Assembly: GCA_029624815.1 (NCBI GenBank)
Contig: JARSSH010000035.1
Span: 27,692-91,691, forward strand
Length of the DNA stretch: 64,000 nt
Reading direction: 5' to 3'
Source of the DNA: Candidatus Competibacter sp.
GTDB taxonomy: Bacteria > Pseudomonadota > Gammaproteobacteria > Competibacterales > Competibacteraceae
Positions 1-8,739 of the stretch are shown piece by piece. Within the stretch, counting starts at the first letter, position 1; each line of letters opens with the position of its first letter. A model generated the notes under the pieces. The model did not search any database. It had not been told where the DNA came from and worked only from the letters and a program-made list of their open reading frames with translations. The position numbers and the translations under genes were made by a program.

Positions 1-2
1 AG

Positions 3-215
3 CCCTATGTGACTACCAAACCCAAGGGAACCGGACTAGGATTGGCCATCGTCAAGAAAATCGTCGAGGAACACGGGGGATGGATCCAGTTGGAATCGCC
101 GGCGGACGGCGGCGCCCGGGTCGTGGTTCGGCTGCCGCTGCACGGTACCGCCGGGTCTCCGGTTCCGTCCGCCGGTCCCGCCGTGCCGTTAAGTGCCGAT
201 AAGGAGGCCGGATGA
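3..215 (+). CDS. ntrY: NtrY-like sensor histidine kinase, C-terminal end (partial)
   Basis: Only the last 70 codons lie in the window; the gene starts upstream. The visible part carries the G2-box of a HATPase_c domain ([19 protein letters not shown]) followed by the last strand of the ATP-binding fold and an alanine/proline-rich tail. This is the nucleotide-binding end of a sensor histidine kinase. The stop overlaps the start of the next gene by 4 bases (ATGA), and that gene is an NtrX-like regulator, so NtrY is the natural partner assignment. The sensor and phospho-acceptor domains cannot be seen, so the NtrY name rests on context. Confidence 0.8.
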   Translation, partial: PYVTTKPKGTGLGLAIVKKIVEEHGGWIQLESPADGGARVVVRLPLHGTAGSPVPSAGPAVPLSADKEAG

Positions 216-1582
216 GCGCATCTTATATTTTGGTGGTCGATGACGAGCCGGACATTCGCGATCTGGTGAAGGAAATCCTGGAAGACGAGGGCTATGGCGT
301 CGCCATCGCGGAGAATGCCGCCGCGGCCCGCGAGGCCCGCCGCGCCCAGCGGCCCGATCTGATCCTGCTCGATATCTGGATGCCGGACACCGACGGCATC
401 ACCCTGCTGAAGGAGTGGAGCGAGGGCGACCATCTGCCTTGCCCGGTGATCATGATGTCCGGCCACGGCACGGTCGAGACCGCGGTCGAGGCGACTCGGT
501 TGGGCGCCTACGATTTTATCGAGAAACCACTGTCGATGGCGAAATTGCTGCTGACCGTGGAGCGGGCGCTGGATGCCGACCGATTGGCGCGGGAAAACCA
601 GAACCTGCGTCGCCAGCAGCGGATCGTCGCCGAGCCGGTCGGCCGCGGCGAGGTCGTTCAGCGCCTGCGCGCTCAGGTGCTCAAGATCGCCCAGCACGAT
701 GCGCCGGTGCTGGTGTTCGGCGAACCCGGAACCGGCAAGGAGGTCTACGCCCGCTTTCTGCATGCGCACAGCCCGCGTCGCAACGGACCGTTCGTGGATG
801 TGGGCGTGGGTTCCATCGCCCGCGAAAACGCCAGTCTGGAACTGTTCGGTTCCGAGCAGGGCGAGCGGATTCACTACGGTCGGCTGGAGCAGGCCAGTGG
901 CGGCACCCTGTTTCTCGACGAACTGGCCGACATGGACCTCGAAGCCCAGGCCAAGCTGGCCAGCGCCCTGGAAAACGGCTCCTTCCTGCGCATCGGCGGC
1001 AAGGAGCCGGTGCGGGTCAACGTACGAGTGGCGGCCGCCACTCACCGCGATCTGGAGCAGGAGGTGGCGATCGGGCGGTTCCGCGAGGATCTGTATTATC
1101 AATTGAACGTGGTGCCGATCAAGTTGCCGCCATTGCGCGATCACATCGAGGATGTGCCGGAACTGCTGAACTACTACATCGGCTATTTCGTCGATCAGGA
1201 AGGGCTGACCTACCGCCATTTCACCCTGGCGGCCCAGAACCGGCTGCGCAACTATAACTGGCCCGGCAACATCCGCGAACTGAAGAACCTGGTGCAACGC
1301 CTGCTGATTCTGGGCGGCGACGAGGAAATTGCGCTGGAGGAAGTGGACGCCGCCGTGCGCGGCATCACCACCGCCAAATCCCAGGATGTCGGCAGCATTC
1401 CCCTGAACCTGCCGCTGCGCGAGGCGCGGGAACAATTCGAGCGGACCTATCTGATGCAGCAGTTCCGCGAATGCGAGGGCAACGTGGCGCGCTTGGCCGA
1501 TCGGGTCGGCATGGAGCGAACCAACCTCTACCGCAAGCTGCGCGCCCTGGGCATCGATCCCAAGAAGGCGCTGGATGAGTGA
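212..1582 (+). CDS. ntrX: NtrX-like response regulator with AAA+ and Fis-type HTH domains
   Basis: Protein of 456 residues. Residues about 5-115 form a receiver domain (VVDDEPD acidic pocket, LLDIWMPD phospho-acceptor Asp, final K in EKPL). Residues about 140-375 form an AAA+ domain with Walker A GEPGTGKE and Walker B GGTLFLDE. The C-terminus is a Fis-type helix-turn-helix ([20 protein letters not shown]). The GAFTGA loop that contacts sigma-54 in canonical enhancer-binding proteins is not present: the expected place reads [14 protein letters not shown]. That fits NtrX-type regulators, some of which I recall lacking the motif. It overlaps the kinase gene by 4 bases and lies 9 bases before trkA, as in ntrYX-trkA arrangements. 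Confidence 0.9.
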   Translation: MSASYILVVDDEPDIRDLVKEILEDEGYGVAIAENAAAAREARRAQRPDLILLDIWMPDTDGITLLKEWSEGDHLPCPVIMMSGHGTVETAVEATRLGAYDFIEKPLSMAKLLLTVERALDADRLARENQNLRRQQRIVAEPVGRGEVVQRLRAQVLKIAQHDAPVLVFGEPGTGKEVYARFLHAHSPRRNGPFVDVGVGSIARENASLELFGSEQGERIHYGRLEQASGGTLFLDELADMDLEAQAKLASALENGSFLRIGGKEPVRVNVRVAAATHRDLEQEVAIGRFREDLYYQLNVVPIKLPPLRDHIEDVPELLNYYIGYFVDQEGLTYRHFTLAAQNRLRNYNWPGNIRELKNLVQRLLILGGDEEIALEEVDAAVRGITTAKSQDVGSIPLNLPLREAREQFERTYLMQQFRECEGNVARLADRVGMERTNLYRKLRALGIDPKKALDE

Positions 1583-1591
1583 GGGCGGGTC

Positions 1592-2971
1592 ATGAAGATC
1601 GTGATGCTCGGCGCCGGGCAGGTGGGTGGCTCGGTCGCGCACATTCTGGCGAGCGAGGCCAACGATGTCACCGTGGTCGACGCCAACGCCGAACGCTTGC
1701 AGGCGTTGCAGGACCGACTGGATATCCGCACCGTCTGCGGTCACGCCGCCTATCCGGGCATTCTGGAGCAGGCCGGCGTTGCCGATGCCGACATGCTGAT
1801 CGCGCTGACCGACAACGACGAAGTCAACATGATCGCCTGTCAGGTGGCCCACACGCTGTTCAACACGCCGACCAAGATCGCCCGGGTTCGGGCAGGCGGC
1901 TACATCGCCTATCAGGATCGCTTGTTCGGGGACGAAGCCCTGCCGGTCAACGTCCTGATCAGTCCCGAGCAACTGGTGACGGACTACATCCGCCACATCA
2001 TCGAGCATCCTGGGGCCTTGCAGGTGCTGGATTTCGCCGATGGCCAAGTCCGGCTGATGGGTGTGAAGGCCTACGAGGGTAGCTCCCTGGTGGGCCAGGC
2101 GCTGCGCACCCTGCCCGAGCACATGCCGGGCATCGATACGCGGGTGGCCGCCATCTTCCGTCAGGGCAAACCGATCATTCCGGAAGGCAACACCATCATT
2201 GCGGCCGACGACGAGGTTTTTTTCATCGCCGCGCGCAACAATACCCGCGCCATCGTCGGCGAGCTGCGCAAGCTGGACAAGATGGTCAAGCGCCTGATCA
2301 TCGCCGGCGGTGGCCATATTGGGGCGCGGCTGGCCCAGGCGCTGGAGGAACGGTTCAAGGTCAAGGTCATCGAACGCAACGTGGACACCAGCCGACGGTT
2401 ATCGGAGAAGTTGAGCCGGGCCATCGTGTTGCAGGGTGACGCCGCCGACGAAAACCTGTTGCGGCAGGAAAACATCGAAAACATGGACGTGTTCTGCGCC
2501 GTAACCGACGACGACGAGGCCAATATTTTGTCGGCGATGCTGGCCAAGCGCATGGGCGCCCGCAAGGTCATGGCGCTGATCAATCGGGTGTCCTACGTGG
2601 ATCTGGTGGAATCCTCCGGCATCGTCGATGTCGCCATCTCGCCGCAGCAGGCCACCATCGGCAGTCTGCTGACCCATGTCCGCCGCGGCGATGTGGTCAA
2701 GGTCCACTCCCTGCGTCGGGGCGCCGCCGAAGCGATCGAGGCGGTGGCCCACGGCGACTACAAAACCTCGAAAGTGGTGGGGCGGCGTCTGGACGAGATT
2801 AAACTGCCGCCGGGCACCACCATCGGCGCCGTGGCCCGCCGCGATGAGGTCATCATCTGTCATCACGACACCATGATCGAGGCGGACGATCACGTCATCC
2901 TGTTTCTGGTCGACAAGAAGCGGGTGCCCGAAGTCGAACGGCTGTTCGCGGTGACGGCGACCTTTCTGTAA
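1592..2971 (+). CDS. trkA: Trk system potassium uptake regulatory protein TrkA
   Basis: Protein of 459 residues, the usual TrkA length. It has two tandem RCK units, each with a Rossmann nucleotide-binding fold: MKIVMLGAGQVGGSVA at the N-terminus and RLIIAGGGHIGARLA near residue 232. Each is followed by a TrkA_C domain. TrkA is the cytoplasmic NAD(H)/ATP-binding gating subunit of the TrkH/TrkG potassium channel. It lies 9 bases after ntrX and is probably co-transcribed with ntrYX. No trkH is visible in the window. Confidence 0.95.
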   Translation: MKIVMLGAGQVGGSVAHILASEANDVTVVDANAERLQALQDRLDIRTVCGHAAYPGILEQAGVADADMLIALTDNDEVNMIACQVAHTLFNTPTKIARVRAGGYIAYQDRLFGDEALPVNVLISPEQLVTDYIRHIIEHPGALQVLDFADGQVRLMGVKAYEGSSLVGQALRTLPEHMPGIDTRVAAIFRQGKPIIPEGNTIIAADDEVFFIAARNNTRAIVGELRKLDKMVKRLIIAGGGHIGARLAQALEERFKVKVIERNVDTSRRLSEKLSRAIVLQGDAADENLLRQENIENMDVFCAVTDDDEANILSAMLAKRMGARKVMALINRVSYVDLVESSGIVDVAISPQQATIGSLLTHVRRGDVVKVHSLRRGAAEAIEAVAHGDYKTSKVVGRRLDEIKLPPGTTIGAVARRDEVIICHHDTMIEADDHVILFLVDKKRVPEVERLFAVTATFL

Positions 2972-3083
2972 GCCCGCGCCGCGCGAAAAAGCCTTATGCT
3001 AGAATGGGTGCGCCCCGAATCCCGGCCGGGGGATGGCCCCCGCCAACATTCCAAAACCGCTAGGCGCTGACAGGACCCCGCAC

Positions 3084-3743
3084 ATGACCGCATTCAATTT
3101 CGAGCAGGCGCGCTTCAACATGATCGAGCAGCAGATCCGGCCTTGGGAAGTGCTGGATCAGCGAGTCTTGGACACGCTCGCCCGCATGCCGCGCGAGGAT
3201 TTCGTGCCGGAACGCTACCGTAATCTGGCTTTCAGCGACGTCGCCATCCCACTCGGCCACGGCGAGGTCATGCTAAAACCCGCCGTCGAGGGTCGAATCC
3301 TGCAAGCGTTGGCGCCGCGGCCGGTCGATCGGGTGTTGGAAGTCGGCACCGGCAGCGCTTATCTGACCGCCTGTCTGGCGCGCCTGGCCGTCGGAGTGAC
3401 CAGCGTGGACATCGTCCCCGAATTCGTCGAGGCCGCCCGGATCAAGTTGAAGGCGCACGGAATCGGCAATGTGGCGCTGCACGCCGGGGACGCCAGCCGC
3501 GGTTGGGGCGAGCACCGCTATAGCGTCATCGCCGTCACCGGCTCGGTGGCCGCGCTCGCCGATTGCTGGCGGCAGAGTCTGAGTTTGGGTGGTCGGCTGT
3601 TTGTCGCGGTGGGTCAGCCGCCGACGATGGAGGCGCTGCTGGTTACCCGAACCGGCGAGCGGGAATGGATCGAGGAAAGCCTGTTCGATACCGAACTGCC
3701 GCCGCTGCGCAACGCCGAGCCCCGCGAAACATTCCAATTCTGA
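3084..3743 (+). CDS. pcm: Protein-L-isoaspartate O-methyltransferase family protein
   Basis: Protein of 219 residues from ATG 3084 (MTAFNFEQARFNMIEQQIRP). This start fits the family N-terminus better than an in-frame ATG 51 bases upstream. A Rossmann-type SAM-binding motif is visible (VLEVGTGSAYLTACLA) with the preceding MLKP segment of the substrate loop. The family repairs isoaspartyl residues. This branch, often found before tolC in gammaproteobacteria, is diverged, so catalytic activity is not certain. It is followed in the same reading frame by a rhodanese remnant. Confidence 0.85.
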   Translation: MTAFNFEQARFNMIEQQIRPWEVLDQRVLDTLARMPREDFVPERYRNLAFSDVAIPLGHGEVMLKPAVEGRILQALAPRPVDRVLEVGTGSAYLTACLARLAVGVTSVDIVPEFVEAARIKLKAHGIGNVALHAGDASRGWGEHRYSVIAVTGSVAALADCWRQSLSLGGRLFVAVGQPPTMEALLVTRTGEREWIEESLFDTELPPLRNAEPRETFQF

Positions 3744-3929
3744 TCGCCATGCGGAAACCGGCGCCGGCTCGATCCGGAGCGGGAAGCCCTCGTGATTTGC
3801 CACCACGGGATTTGCGGCTTGTGGGTGGCTTTGCTTCCCGCTCTCGCCGGTGTCGAACAAGTGGCCAGTCCGGATGGCGGAATCAACGCCTGGCCGCGCG
3901 AAGTCGGCCCCACCGTTCCTCCTGATTAG
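3744..3929 (+). pseudogene. Rhodanese-domain remnant (C-terminal part only)
   Basis: Directly after the pcm stop and in the same frame, the translation reads LDPEREALVICHHGICGLWVA and then GGINAWPREVGPTVPPD before TAG 3927. This matches the C-terminal half of single-domain rhodaneses, whose active loop is CHHGxRS and which end in GGINAWAREVDPSVP. The N-terminal half and any start codon are missing. The loop Arg-Ser reads Cys-Gly (TGC GGC), each one transition away from CGC AGC. It is best read as a decaying rhodanese gene downstream of pcm. Confidence 0.7.
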
Positions 3930-3947
3930 CGCTCGCTCTCCTTTTCC

Positions 3948-3981
3948 TGGACATGCGCGGGGTTTTCGCCACGCATGTCCA
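3948..3981. promoter_or_regulatory. 10-bp perfect inverted repeat upstream of the tolC-like gene
   Basis: TGGACATGCG at 3948-3957 is repeated as its exact reverse complement CGCATGTCCA at 3972-3981, with a 14-base spacer. No T-run follows, so it does not look like an intrinsic terminator. Immediately downstream is AT-rich DNA (TATATT, TTAAAAT) that could hold the promoter of the gene at 4032. An operator or mRNA hairpin is possible; the role is inferred. Confidence 0.45.
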
Positions 3982-4031
3982 TTTGGTATATTAGCAATTG
4001 TTAAAATATTCGTTAAGGGAGCCCGTCAGCC

Positions 4032-5444
4032 ATGCCCAAAGCGCACCGTTTGCTGTTGGCCGGAATGGTCGCCGCGCTGTTCGGCCAGCCGGTAGGGGCG
4101 GAAGATCTGCTGCAAGTGTACCGTCAGTCCCTGGAGAGCGATCCCGCGCTCAAGGCCGCCGCCGCCAACCGGCAAGCCTCCCAGGAAGCCAAGCCGCAGG
4201 CCCGGGCCTTACTGTTGCCGAATGTGGGGGTTACGACCTCGTGGGGCAACACCTTTGGAATCGTGGGATCGCCGACGGGCAGCTCCTCCAGTGACACTCA
4301 CAACTACGCGATCGGTTTGACGCAACCCATTTACAATCGCGCCAGCCAAGTCCAGCAGCGGCTGGCGGAGGAGACTGTCAAACAAGCCGATGCCGACTTC
4401 AGTAACGCGGAAAACGATCTGATCCTGCGGGTTTCGCAGGGTTACTTCGGCGTACTGGCGGCCATCGACAACCTGACCTTCGCCACGGCGGAAAAAAACG
4501 CCTTCGCCCGCCAGCTCGAACAGGCCAACCGGCGCTTCGAGGTGGGGCTGGCCACCATTACCGACGTTTACGATGCCCAGGCCCGGTTCGACGGCGCCGT
4601 TTCCTCGGAGATCGATGCCACCAATAAACTGGCCAACGCCCGTGAATTCCTGCGGCAATTGACCGGCCAGGACTACGCGCGGCTCAATGTGCTCAGCGAG
4701 CGGATGCCGCTGGCGCTGCCCAAGCCCAACGACCCCGAGCAGTGGGTGCGCCTGGCGCTGGACAACAACCTGACTCTGCGCAGCGCTGGCTTCGGGGTCG
4801 AGCAGGCTCGGGAAAATATCCGGTTGCAGAAGGCGGGCCATTATCCATCCCTGGACCTGAACGCCAGCCGCGCCGATTTGGACAATGCGTTCAATCGCAC
4901 CATCAGCAGTCAAGTCAACCTGCAACTGACCATTCCCCTGTACAGCGGCGGCGCGGTGTCCTCCCGCTCCCGCCAGGCGGCCTACAACTACGAAGCGTCC
5001 CGCCAGAATCTGGAAAACTTGCAGCGCGACACGATTCGCACCGTGCGCAACGCCTACCGGGGCCAGGAAACCGCCATCAGCCAGATCAAGGCGCTGGACC
5101 AGACCCGGATATCCACCCGCAGCGCGCTGGAAGCCACCCAGGCCGGTTACGAGGTGGGCACCCGCACCATCGTGGATGTGCTGAACGCCGAACGTAACGT
5201 GTACCTGGCCGAACGGGAGTACGCCGCCGCCCGCTATTCCTACATCGCCAATTATCTGGTGCTCAAGCAGGCCGCCGGCGAGCTATCGGAAGAGGATATG
5301 GTGGAAATTAACGGTTGGTTGGGCGGGGTCGTGCCGACCAGCGGTGTCCCCGCCACGCCAGCGCCCGGACAACTCGCCAAGCCCGACGCCGGCAAAGGCA
5401 AGGCGAACGGCAGGAACGCCGCCGCCAAATCCGCCGGCAAGTGA
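4032..5444 (+). CDS. tolC: TolC-family outer membrane efflux protein
   Basis: Protein of 470 residues with an N-terminal signal peptide (MPKAHRLLLAGMVAALFGQPVGA). It has the two internally homologous OEP repeats of TolC, each with long amphipathic helices and a beta-strand pair: about residues 25-215 and 230-430. The segment LQVYRQSLESDP is the typical family N-terminus. A GGGAG Shine-Dalgarno lies 10 bases before ATG. TolC proteins form the outer membrane channel of type I secretion and RND/MFS efflux systems. No inner-membrane partner is adjacent. The tail is rich in Ala, Pro and Lys. Confidence 0.93.
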   Translation: MPKAHRLLLAGMVAALFGQPVGAEDLLQVYRQSLESDPALKAAAANRQASQEAKPQARALLLPNVGVTTSWGNTFGIVGSPTGSSSSDTHNYAIGLTQPIYNRASQVQQRLAEETVKQADADFSNAENDLILRVSQGYFGVLAAIDNLTFATAEKNAFARQLEQANRRFEVGLATITDVYDAQARFDGAVSSEIDATNKLANAREFLRQLTGQDYARLNVLSERMPLALPKPNDPEQWVRLALDNNLTLRSAGFGVEQARENIRLQKAGHYPSLDLNASRADLDNAFNRTISSQVNLQLTIPLYSGGAVSSRSRQAAYNYEASRQNLENLQRDTIRTVRNAYRGQETAISQIKALDQTRISTRSALEATQAGYEVGTRTIVDVLNAERNVYLAEREYAAARYSYIANYLVLKQAAGELSEEDMVEINGWLGGVVPTSGVPATPAPGQLAKPDAGKGKANGRNAAAKSAGK

Positions 5445-5494
5445 CTCGAACGGGTCCGGTTGCATTTCCACGATGACCGCGTGACCGACCGACG

Positions 5495-6031
5495 ATGCGC
5501 GCAGTCGAACCGCCGCCATCCAGCCCCGCTATTTTCCCCTTGGTGAAATTGCCGCGACGGCTGGCGGCGATTGGCTACGACGGGTTGTTGCTGGCCGGGG
5601 TGTTGTTCGTCGCGACCGCGCTGGCATTGGGTCTGGCCGTCATTTTGATCGGCGGCACCGCGTTTGCAGTACATAACCCCTTGGTGGGTAACCCGTTCTT
5701 TCGCACTTACCTGCTGCTGGTTTGTTTCTTTTTCTACGGTGGTTTTTGGGTTCACGGCGGCCAGACCCTGGGGATGCGCGCCTGGCGGGTGCGGGTGCGG
5801 CGGCGCGATGGTCGGGGCATCGGCTGGTGGCAAGCCCTGCTGCGATTTCTCGTCGCCGGTCTGTGGCTGGCGCCGGTGGCCTATCTGCACCAAGTCTTGA
5901 AACTCGGCGTCGGCCTCAGCCTGGGCGCCGGTTTTGCGTGCTTGCTGTTGTTGCTGGCGTTGCGTCTGCCGGACCGTTGTTCGGAAACGGAGCTGGTGGT
6001 GGTGCCCAAAGGTGGAAACACCTCAACGTAG
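5495..6031 (+). CDS. RDD-family membrane protein
   Basis: Protein of 178 residues with the RDD signature at the N-terminus (PRRLAAIGYDGLLLAGVLF: Arg plus a membrane Asp) and three to four hydrophobic segments. The second conserved patch, GQTLGMRAWRVRVRRRDG, is typical of the family. The molecular function of most RDD proteins is unknown; some have been linked to ion transport. The 3' end overlaps the converging lptG gene by 9 bases. Confidence 0.88.
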   Translation: MRAVEPPPSSPAIFPLVKLPRRLAAIGYDGLLLAGVLFVATALALGLAVILIGGTAFAVHNPLVGNPFFRTYLLLVCFFFYGGFWVHGGQTLGMRAWRVRVRRRDGRGIGWWQALLRFLVAGLWLAPVAYLHQVLKLGVGLSLGAGFACLLLLLALRLPDRCSETELVVVPKGGNTST

Positions 6032-7087
6032 CCGGCGCAGCGCGTAAAAACCCGCTCCCAGGAACAGCAGCGACGGCAGCGCGGCCCCCGCCAGCGGCGG
6101 GTAGCCGTACAGCAGCACCACGTTGCCGAGCAGATAGTTGATCAGGAAGAACGCCAGTCCGAGCAGCAACCCGACCAGCAGGCGCTGGCCGACGCCGACC
6201 GAGCGTTGCGGGCCGAATACGAACGGCATGGCGATCACCAGCATCGCCAGATAAGCCAGCGGCGCCAGCAGCTTGCGCCATAAGGCCAGCCGGTAGCTTT
6301 GAGCGTCCAGTCCGTTGCTTTCCAGATAGTCCACATAAACCCGCAGGTCGCGGATCGACAGTTGGTTGGGGTTGGCGGCCAGCACTTCCAGGATCTGCGG
6401 GCTGATGGCCGAGGCCACCGTCAGGCTGGGCAGTTGCTCGGTCAGCACCTTGTCGTCGTCGAAGACGCTGCGGCTCACGCCTTCCAATACCCAGCGACCG
6501 GCCTGATAGCGCGCGCTCTGGGCATGGGTGGCGGTTTCGAGCCGGGCCTCGGGGCTCACCTCGAAAATATCGATATCCGCCAGCCGGACGCCCGGCAACA
6601 CGCCTTGAATGCGAATGAAATAATCGCCGTCGCGCGCCCAGAAACCGCGACCGCCGCGGATCGCCAGGTTTTCACCCTTGATGACGGCGCGCTGTTCGCG
6701 GGCGAACTGCTCCAGCGGCGGGGCGGCGAACTCGCCCATCAACAGCACCGCCAGACTCAACAGCAATCCGGCCTGCAGGACGGAGCGGGTCAGCCGGGCC
6801 AGCGACAACCCCGCGGCCCGCATCGCGATCAGCTCGCTGCCGCCGGCCAGTGCGCCCATGCCGAGCAGACCGCCCACCAGCAGCGCCATGGGGAACAGTT
6901 CGTACAGCCGCTGTGGCTGGACCAGCAGCAGGTAGCGGAGCGCCGCCACGAAATCGTAATCGCCGGCGCCGACGTCTTCCAGCTCCGCCAGCAGGCTCAG
7001 AACGAATTCCAGCAGCAGCAGCGCCAGCGCCGCGACCAGGGTGGCCGTGGCGACGGTGCGAAAGATGTAGCGATCCAGCAGTTTCAT
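6023..7087 (-). CDS. lptG: LPS export ABC transporter permease LptG
   Basis: Protein of 354 residues starting at ATG 7087 (MKLLDRYIFRTVATATL, the family N-terminus). Three N-terminal and three C-terminal membrane helices flank a periplasmic beta-jellyroll domain (about residues 130-260), the YjgP/YjgQ layout. With LptF it forms the transmembrane part of the LptB2FG complex that lifts lipopolysaccharide from the inner membrane. Its start overlaps the lptF stop by 4 bases. Confidence 0.95.
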   Translation of the reverse strand: MKLLDRYIFRTVATATLVAALALLLLEFVLSLLAELEDVGAGDYDFVAALRYLLLVQPQRLYELFPMALLVGGLLGMGALAGGSELIAMRAAGLSLARLTRSVLQAGLLLSLAVLLMGEFAAPPLEQFAREQRAVIKGENLAIRGGRGFWARDGDYFIRIQGVLPGVRLADIDIFEVSPEARLETATHAQSARYQAGRWVLEGVSRSVFDDDKVLTEQLPSLTVASAISPQILEVLAANPNQLSIRDLRVYVDYLESNGLDAQSYRLALWRKLLAPLAYLAMLVIAMPFVFGPQRSVGVGQRLLVGLLLGLAFFLINYLLGNVVLLYGYPPLAGAALPSLLFLGAGFYALRRLR

Positions 7088-8190
7088 GCGGCGCTCCGGC
7101 GCAAGGCGCGGCGCAGCAGGTGGATGCCGTGGCCGGCGGCGTAATAGTGAAGCAACAGTCCGCCGCCGAACAGCAGAAACAGTCCGTGCACCCACCACAG
7201 ACCGACCTGCCCCCCAACGATGCCGTGACTGAGCCAGGATTCGCCGACGCCGATCAGGTTGAAATCGATGGCGTAGATCAGCAGCGCCGCGACGATCCGG
7301 CCATGGCGGCCCTCGCGCGGCCGGGCACGCGCCAACAGCGGCGCCCACAGCGCGATCACCAGCACCTGAAGCGGGCTGTTGAGCCGCATGTGCAATTCGG
7401 CAATCTGAATGGGTTCGCTCGAACTCAGTAATTTTCGGGTGGGCAGCGTTTCCCGATGTTTCCAGGCCTGCTGGGGGGCGCTGGTATCGATCCGCACCGC
7501 GGCCCGCTCGAAGCCAAGGATCTCGTAATCGCCACGGCCGGGTGTGCCCCGATAACGGTAGCCGTGCTCCAGCACGATGTGGCGCAGGTCGTTGGCGTCG
7601 GTTTCCTGTCGTCCCCGCTCGCCGGTGGTAGTACTGATGTCGCCGTCGGGTTCGCGGCTGTGGATGAAGACGTTGCGCAATTCCCGTTCGTCCAAGGCGC
7701 CGATATAGACCACATGCCGGCCTTCCAGCACTTCGCGGAAGGCGCCTGGCGTAAACATGGAGACCTCGGCTTCCTTGCGGGCCTTGGCCAGCAGCTCGAA
7801 CTGGAGTTCCATGGTCGCCGGCGACAGAAACAGCGAAAACCCAGCGGTCAGCAGCGCCAGCGGCACCGCCAGCAGGAAGAGCGGGCGATACACCGACAGT
7901 GGGCCGTAACCGCAGGCGGCCAGCGCGGCCATTTCGTGATCGCGGTACAGCCGGCCCAGAGTGAGCATGATGCTCAACAGAAACGCTAGCGGGATGAGCA
8001 GGATCAGAATTTCGATCGTTTGCAGTCCCAGCAGGAGGAAAATGGAGTCGCGCGCCAATAGACCGTTGGCGACCTTGCTCAGGTAGCTGGCGAGCCGGTG
8101 GCTGAGAACCATCGCCAGCAGCACCAGCGTGGTCGCCAGCAGGGTCAGGCCGATCTCCCGCATCAGGTAACGATCAATGGTGGAAGGCAC
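7084..8190 (-). CDS. lptF: LPS export ABC transporter permease LptF
   Basis: Protein of 368 residues with the YjgP/YjgQ architecture: N-terminal helices (YLMREIGLTLLATTLVLLAM), a periplasmic domain, and C-terminal helices. It is translationally coupled to lptG. Gammaproteobacteria usually carry pepA divergently upstream of lptF. Here only a pepA remnant is left, followed by ureG. Confidence 0.95.
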   Translation of the reverse strand: MPSTIDRYLMREIGLTLLATTLVLLAMVLSHRLASYLSKVANGLLARDSIFLLLGLQTIEILILLIPLAFLLSIMLTLGRLYRDHEMAALAACGYGPLSVYRPLFLLAVPLALLTAGFSLFLSPATMELQFELLAKARKEAEVSMFTPGAFREVLEGRHVVYIGALDERELRNVFIHSREPDGDISTTTGERGRQETDANDLRHIVLEHGYRYRGTPGRGDYEILGFERAAVRIDTSAPQQAWKHRETLPTRKLLSSSEPIQIAELHMRLNSPLQVLVIALWAPLLARARPREGRHGRIVAALLIYAIDFNLIGVGESWLSHGIVGGQVGLWWVHGLFLLFGGGLLLHYYAAGHGIHLLRRALRRSAA

Positions 8191-8435
8191 GTTTGAGGGG
8201 GCTCCGCTGGGGGCCTGGCTGTGAGGCGTGGTGATTTCCGACTAAATTCAACGCGTTCAAAATACGGTATCGCTCTTCGCCCAGCGGTTCGCTGGAAATG
8301 CCCCGCCTCGTTTTTCAGAGCTTGGCGCCTTGCCCGCCCGCTCCAACCGTTCGGCCGCTTTCCATGGCCTTGCAGCCGCGAGGCGATCGGTTCGGCCGGA
8401 CTCGCTACCCATCCCAACCCGGAGGAAGTCCCCCG
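8191..8435. other. Intergenic region between lptF and the pepA remnant
   Basis: This 245-base gap lies between divergent coding directions and presumably holds the lptF promoter. AT-rich DNA near 8240-8265 is the most promoter-like part, but I see no convincing -35/-10 pair. No repeat or RNA gene was recognised. The 97 bases after the pepA remnant (8643-8739) are also AT-rich and may carry the ureG promoter. Confidence 0.4.
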
Positions 8436-8642
8436 ATGGAATTCGCGGTCAAGAACGGCGGCCCGGAAAAACAGCGATACCGGTTCGCCCTCCTCAAAAA
8501 CAAAAAGGACGCCCCGCACCGATCCTTGCGCAAGATTATACTCAGCGCGCCCGGCCGGCGGGAACTGCCGGGCGGTTGGGGCGGCGGCGCGATCATGGGG
8601 CTGCCGGCTTCCTGTCCCGTTATGAAAATCAAATGTCGTTAA
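8436..8642 (+). pseudogene. pepA: pepA (leucyl aminopeptidase) remnant with internal deletion
   Basis: A 68-codon frame starts at ATG 8436 behind a strong Shine-Dalgarno (GGAGGAAG). It begins MEFAVKNGGPEKQR, matching the start of PepA (E. coli MEFSVKSGSPEKQR). It then jumps to YRFALLKNKKDAPHRSLRKI and LSAPGRRELPGG, matching the segment near PepA residues 130-160 (LKTNKSEPRRPLRK, then VPTRREL). Roughly 115-120 residues are missing inside and the whole catalytic C-terminal domain is gone. Its position divergent from lptF is the normal pepA locus, which supports the call. No aminopeptidase activity is expected. Confidence 0.75.
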
Positions 8643-8739
8643 TGGCATTTTTTGTAAACTTCGAAAATTCGGCCAAGTCGGCCGCCATGTCCGTTGCTGA
8701 CGGACCCCACATCCTCTCTCCTCAACAGGTCATCCATTC

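Noticed and set aside
5..2317. 770-codon open frame on the minus strand
   Set aside because: It lies opposite ntrX and trkA, both clear by domain motifs. Its translation has no recognisable domain and the His/Asp/Gln-rich composition of antisense high-GC coding DNA.
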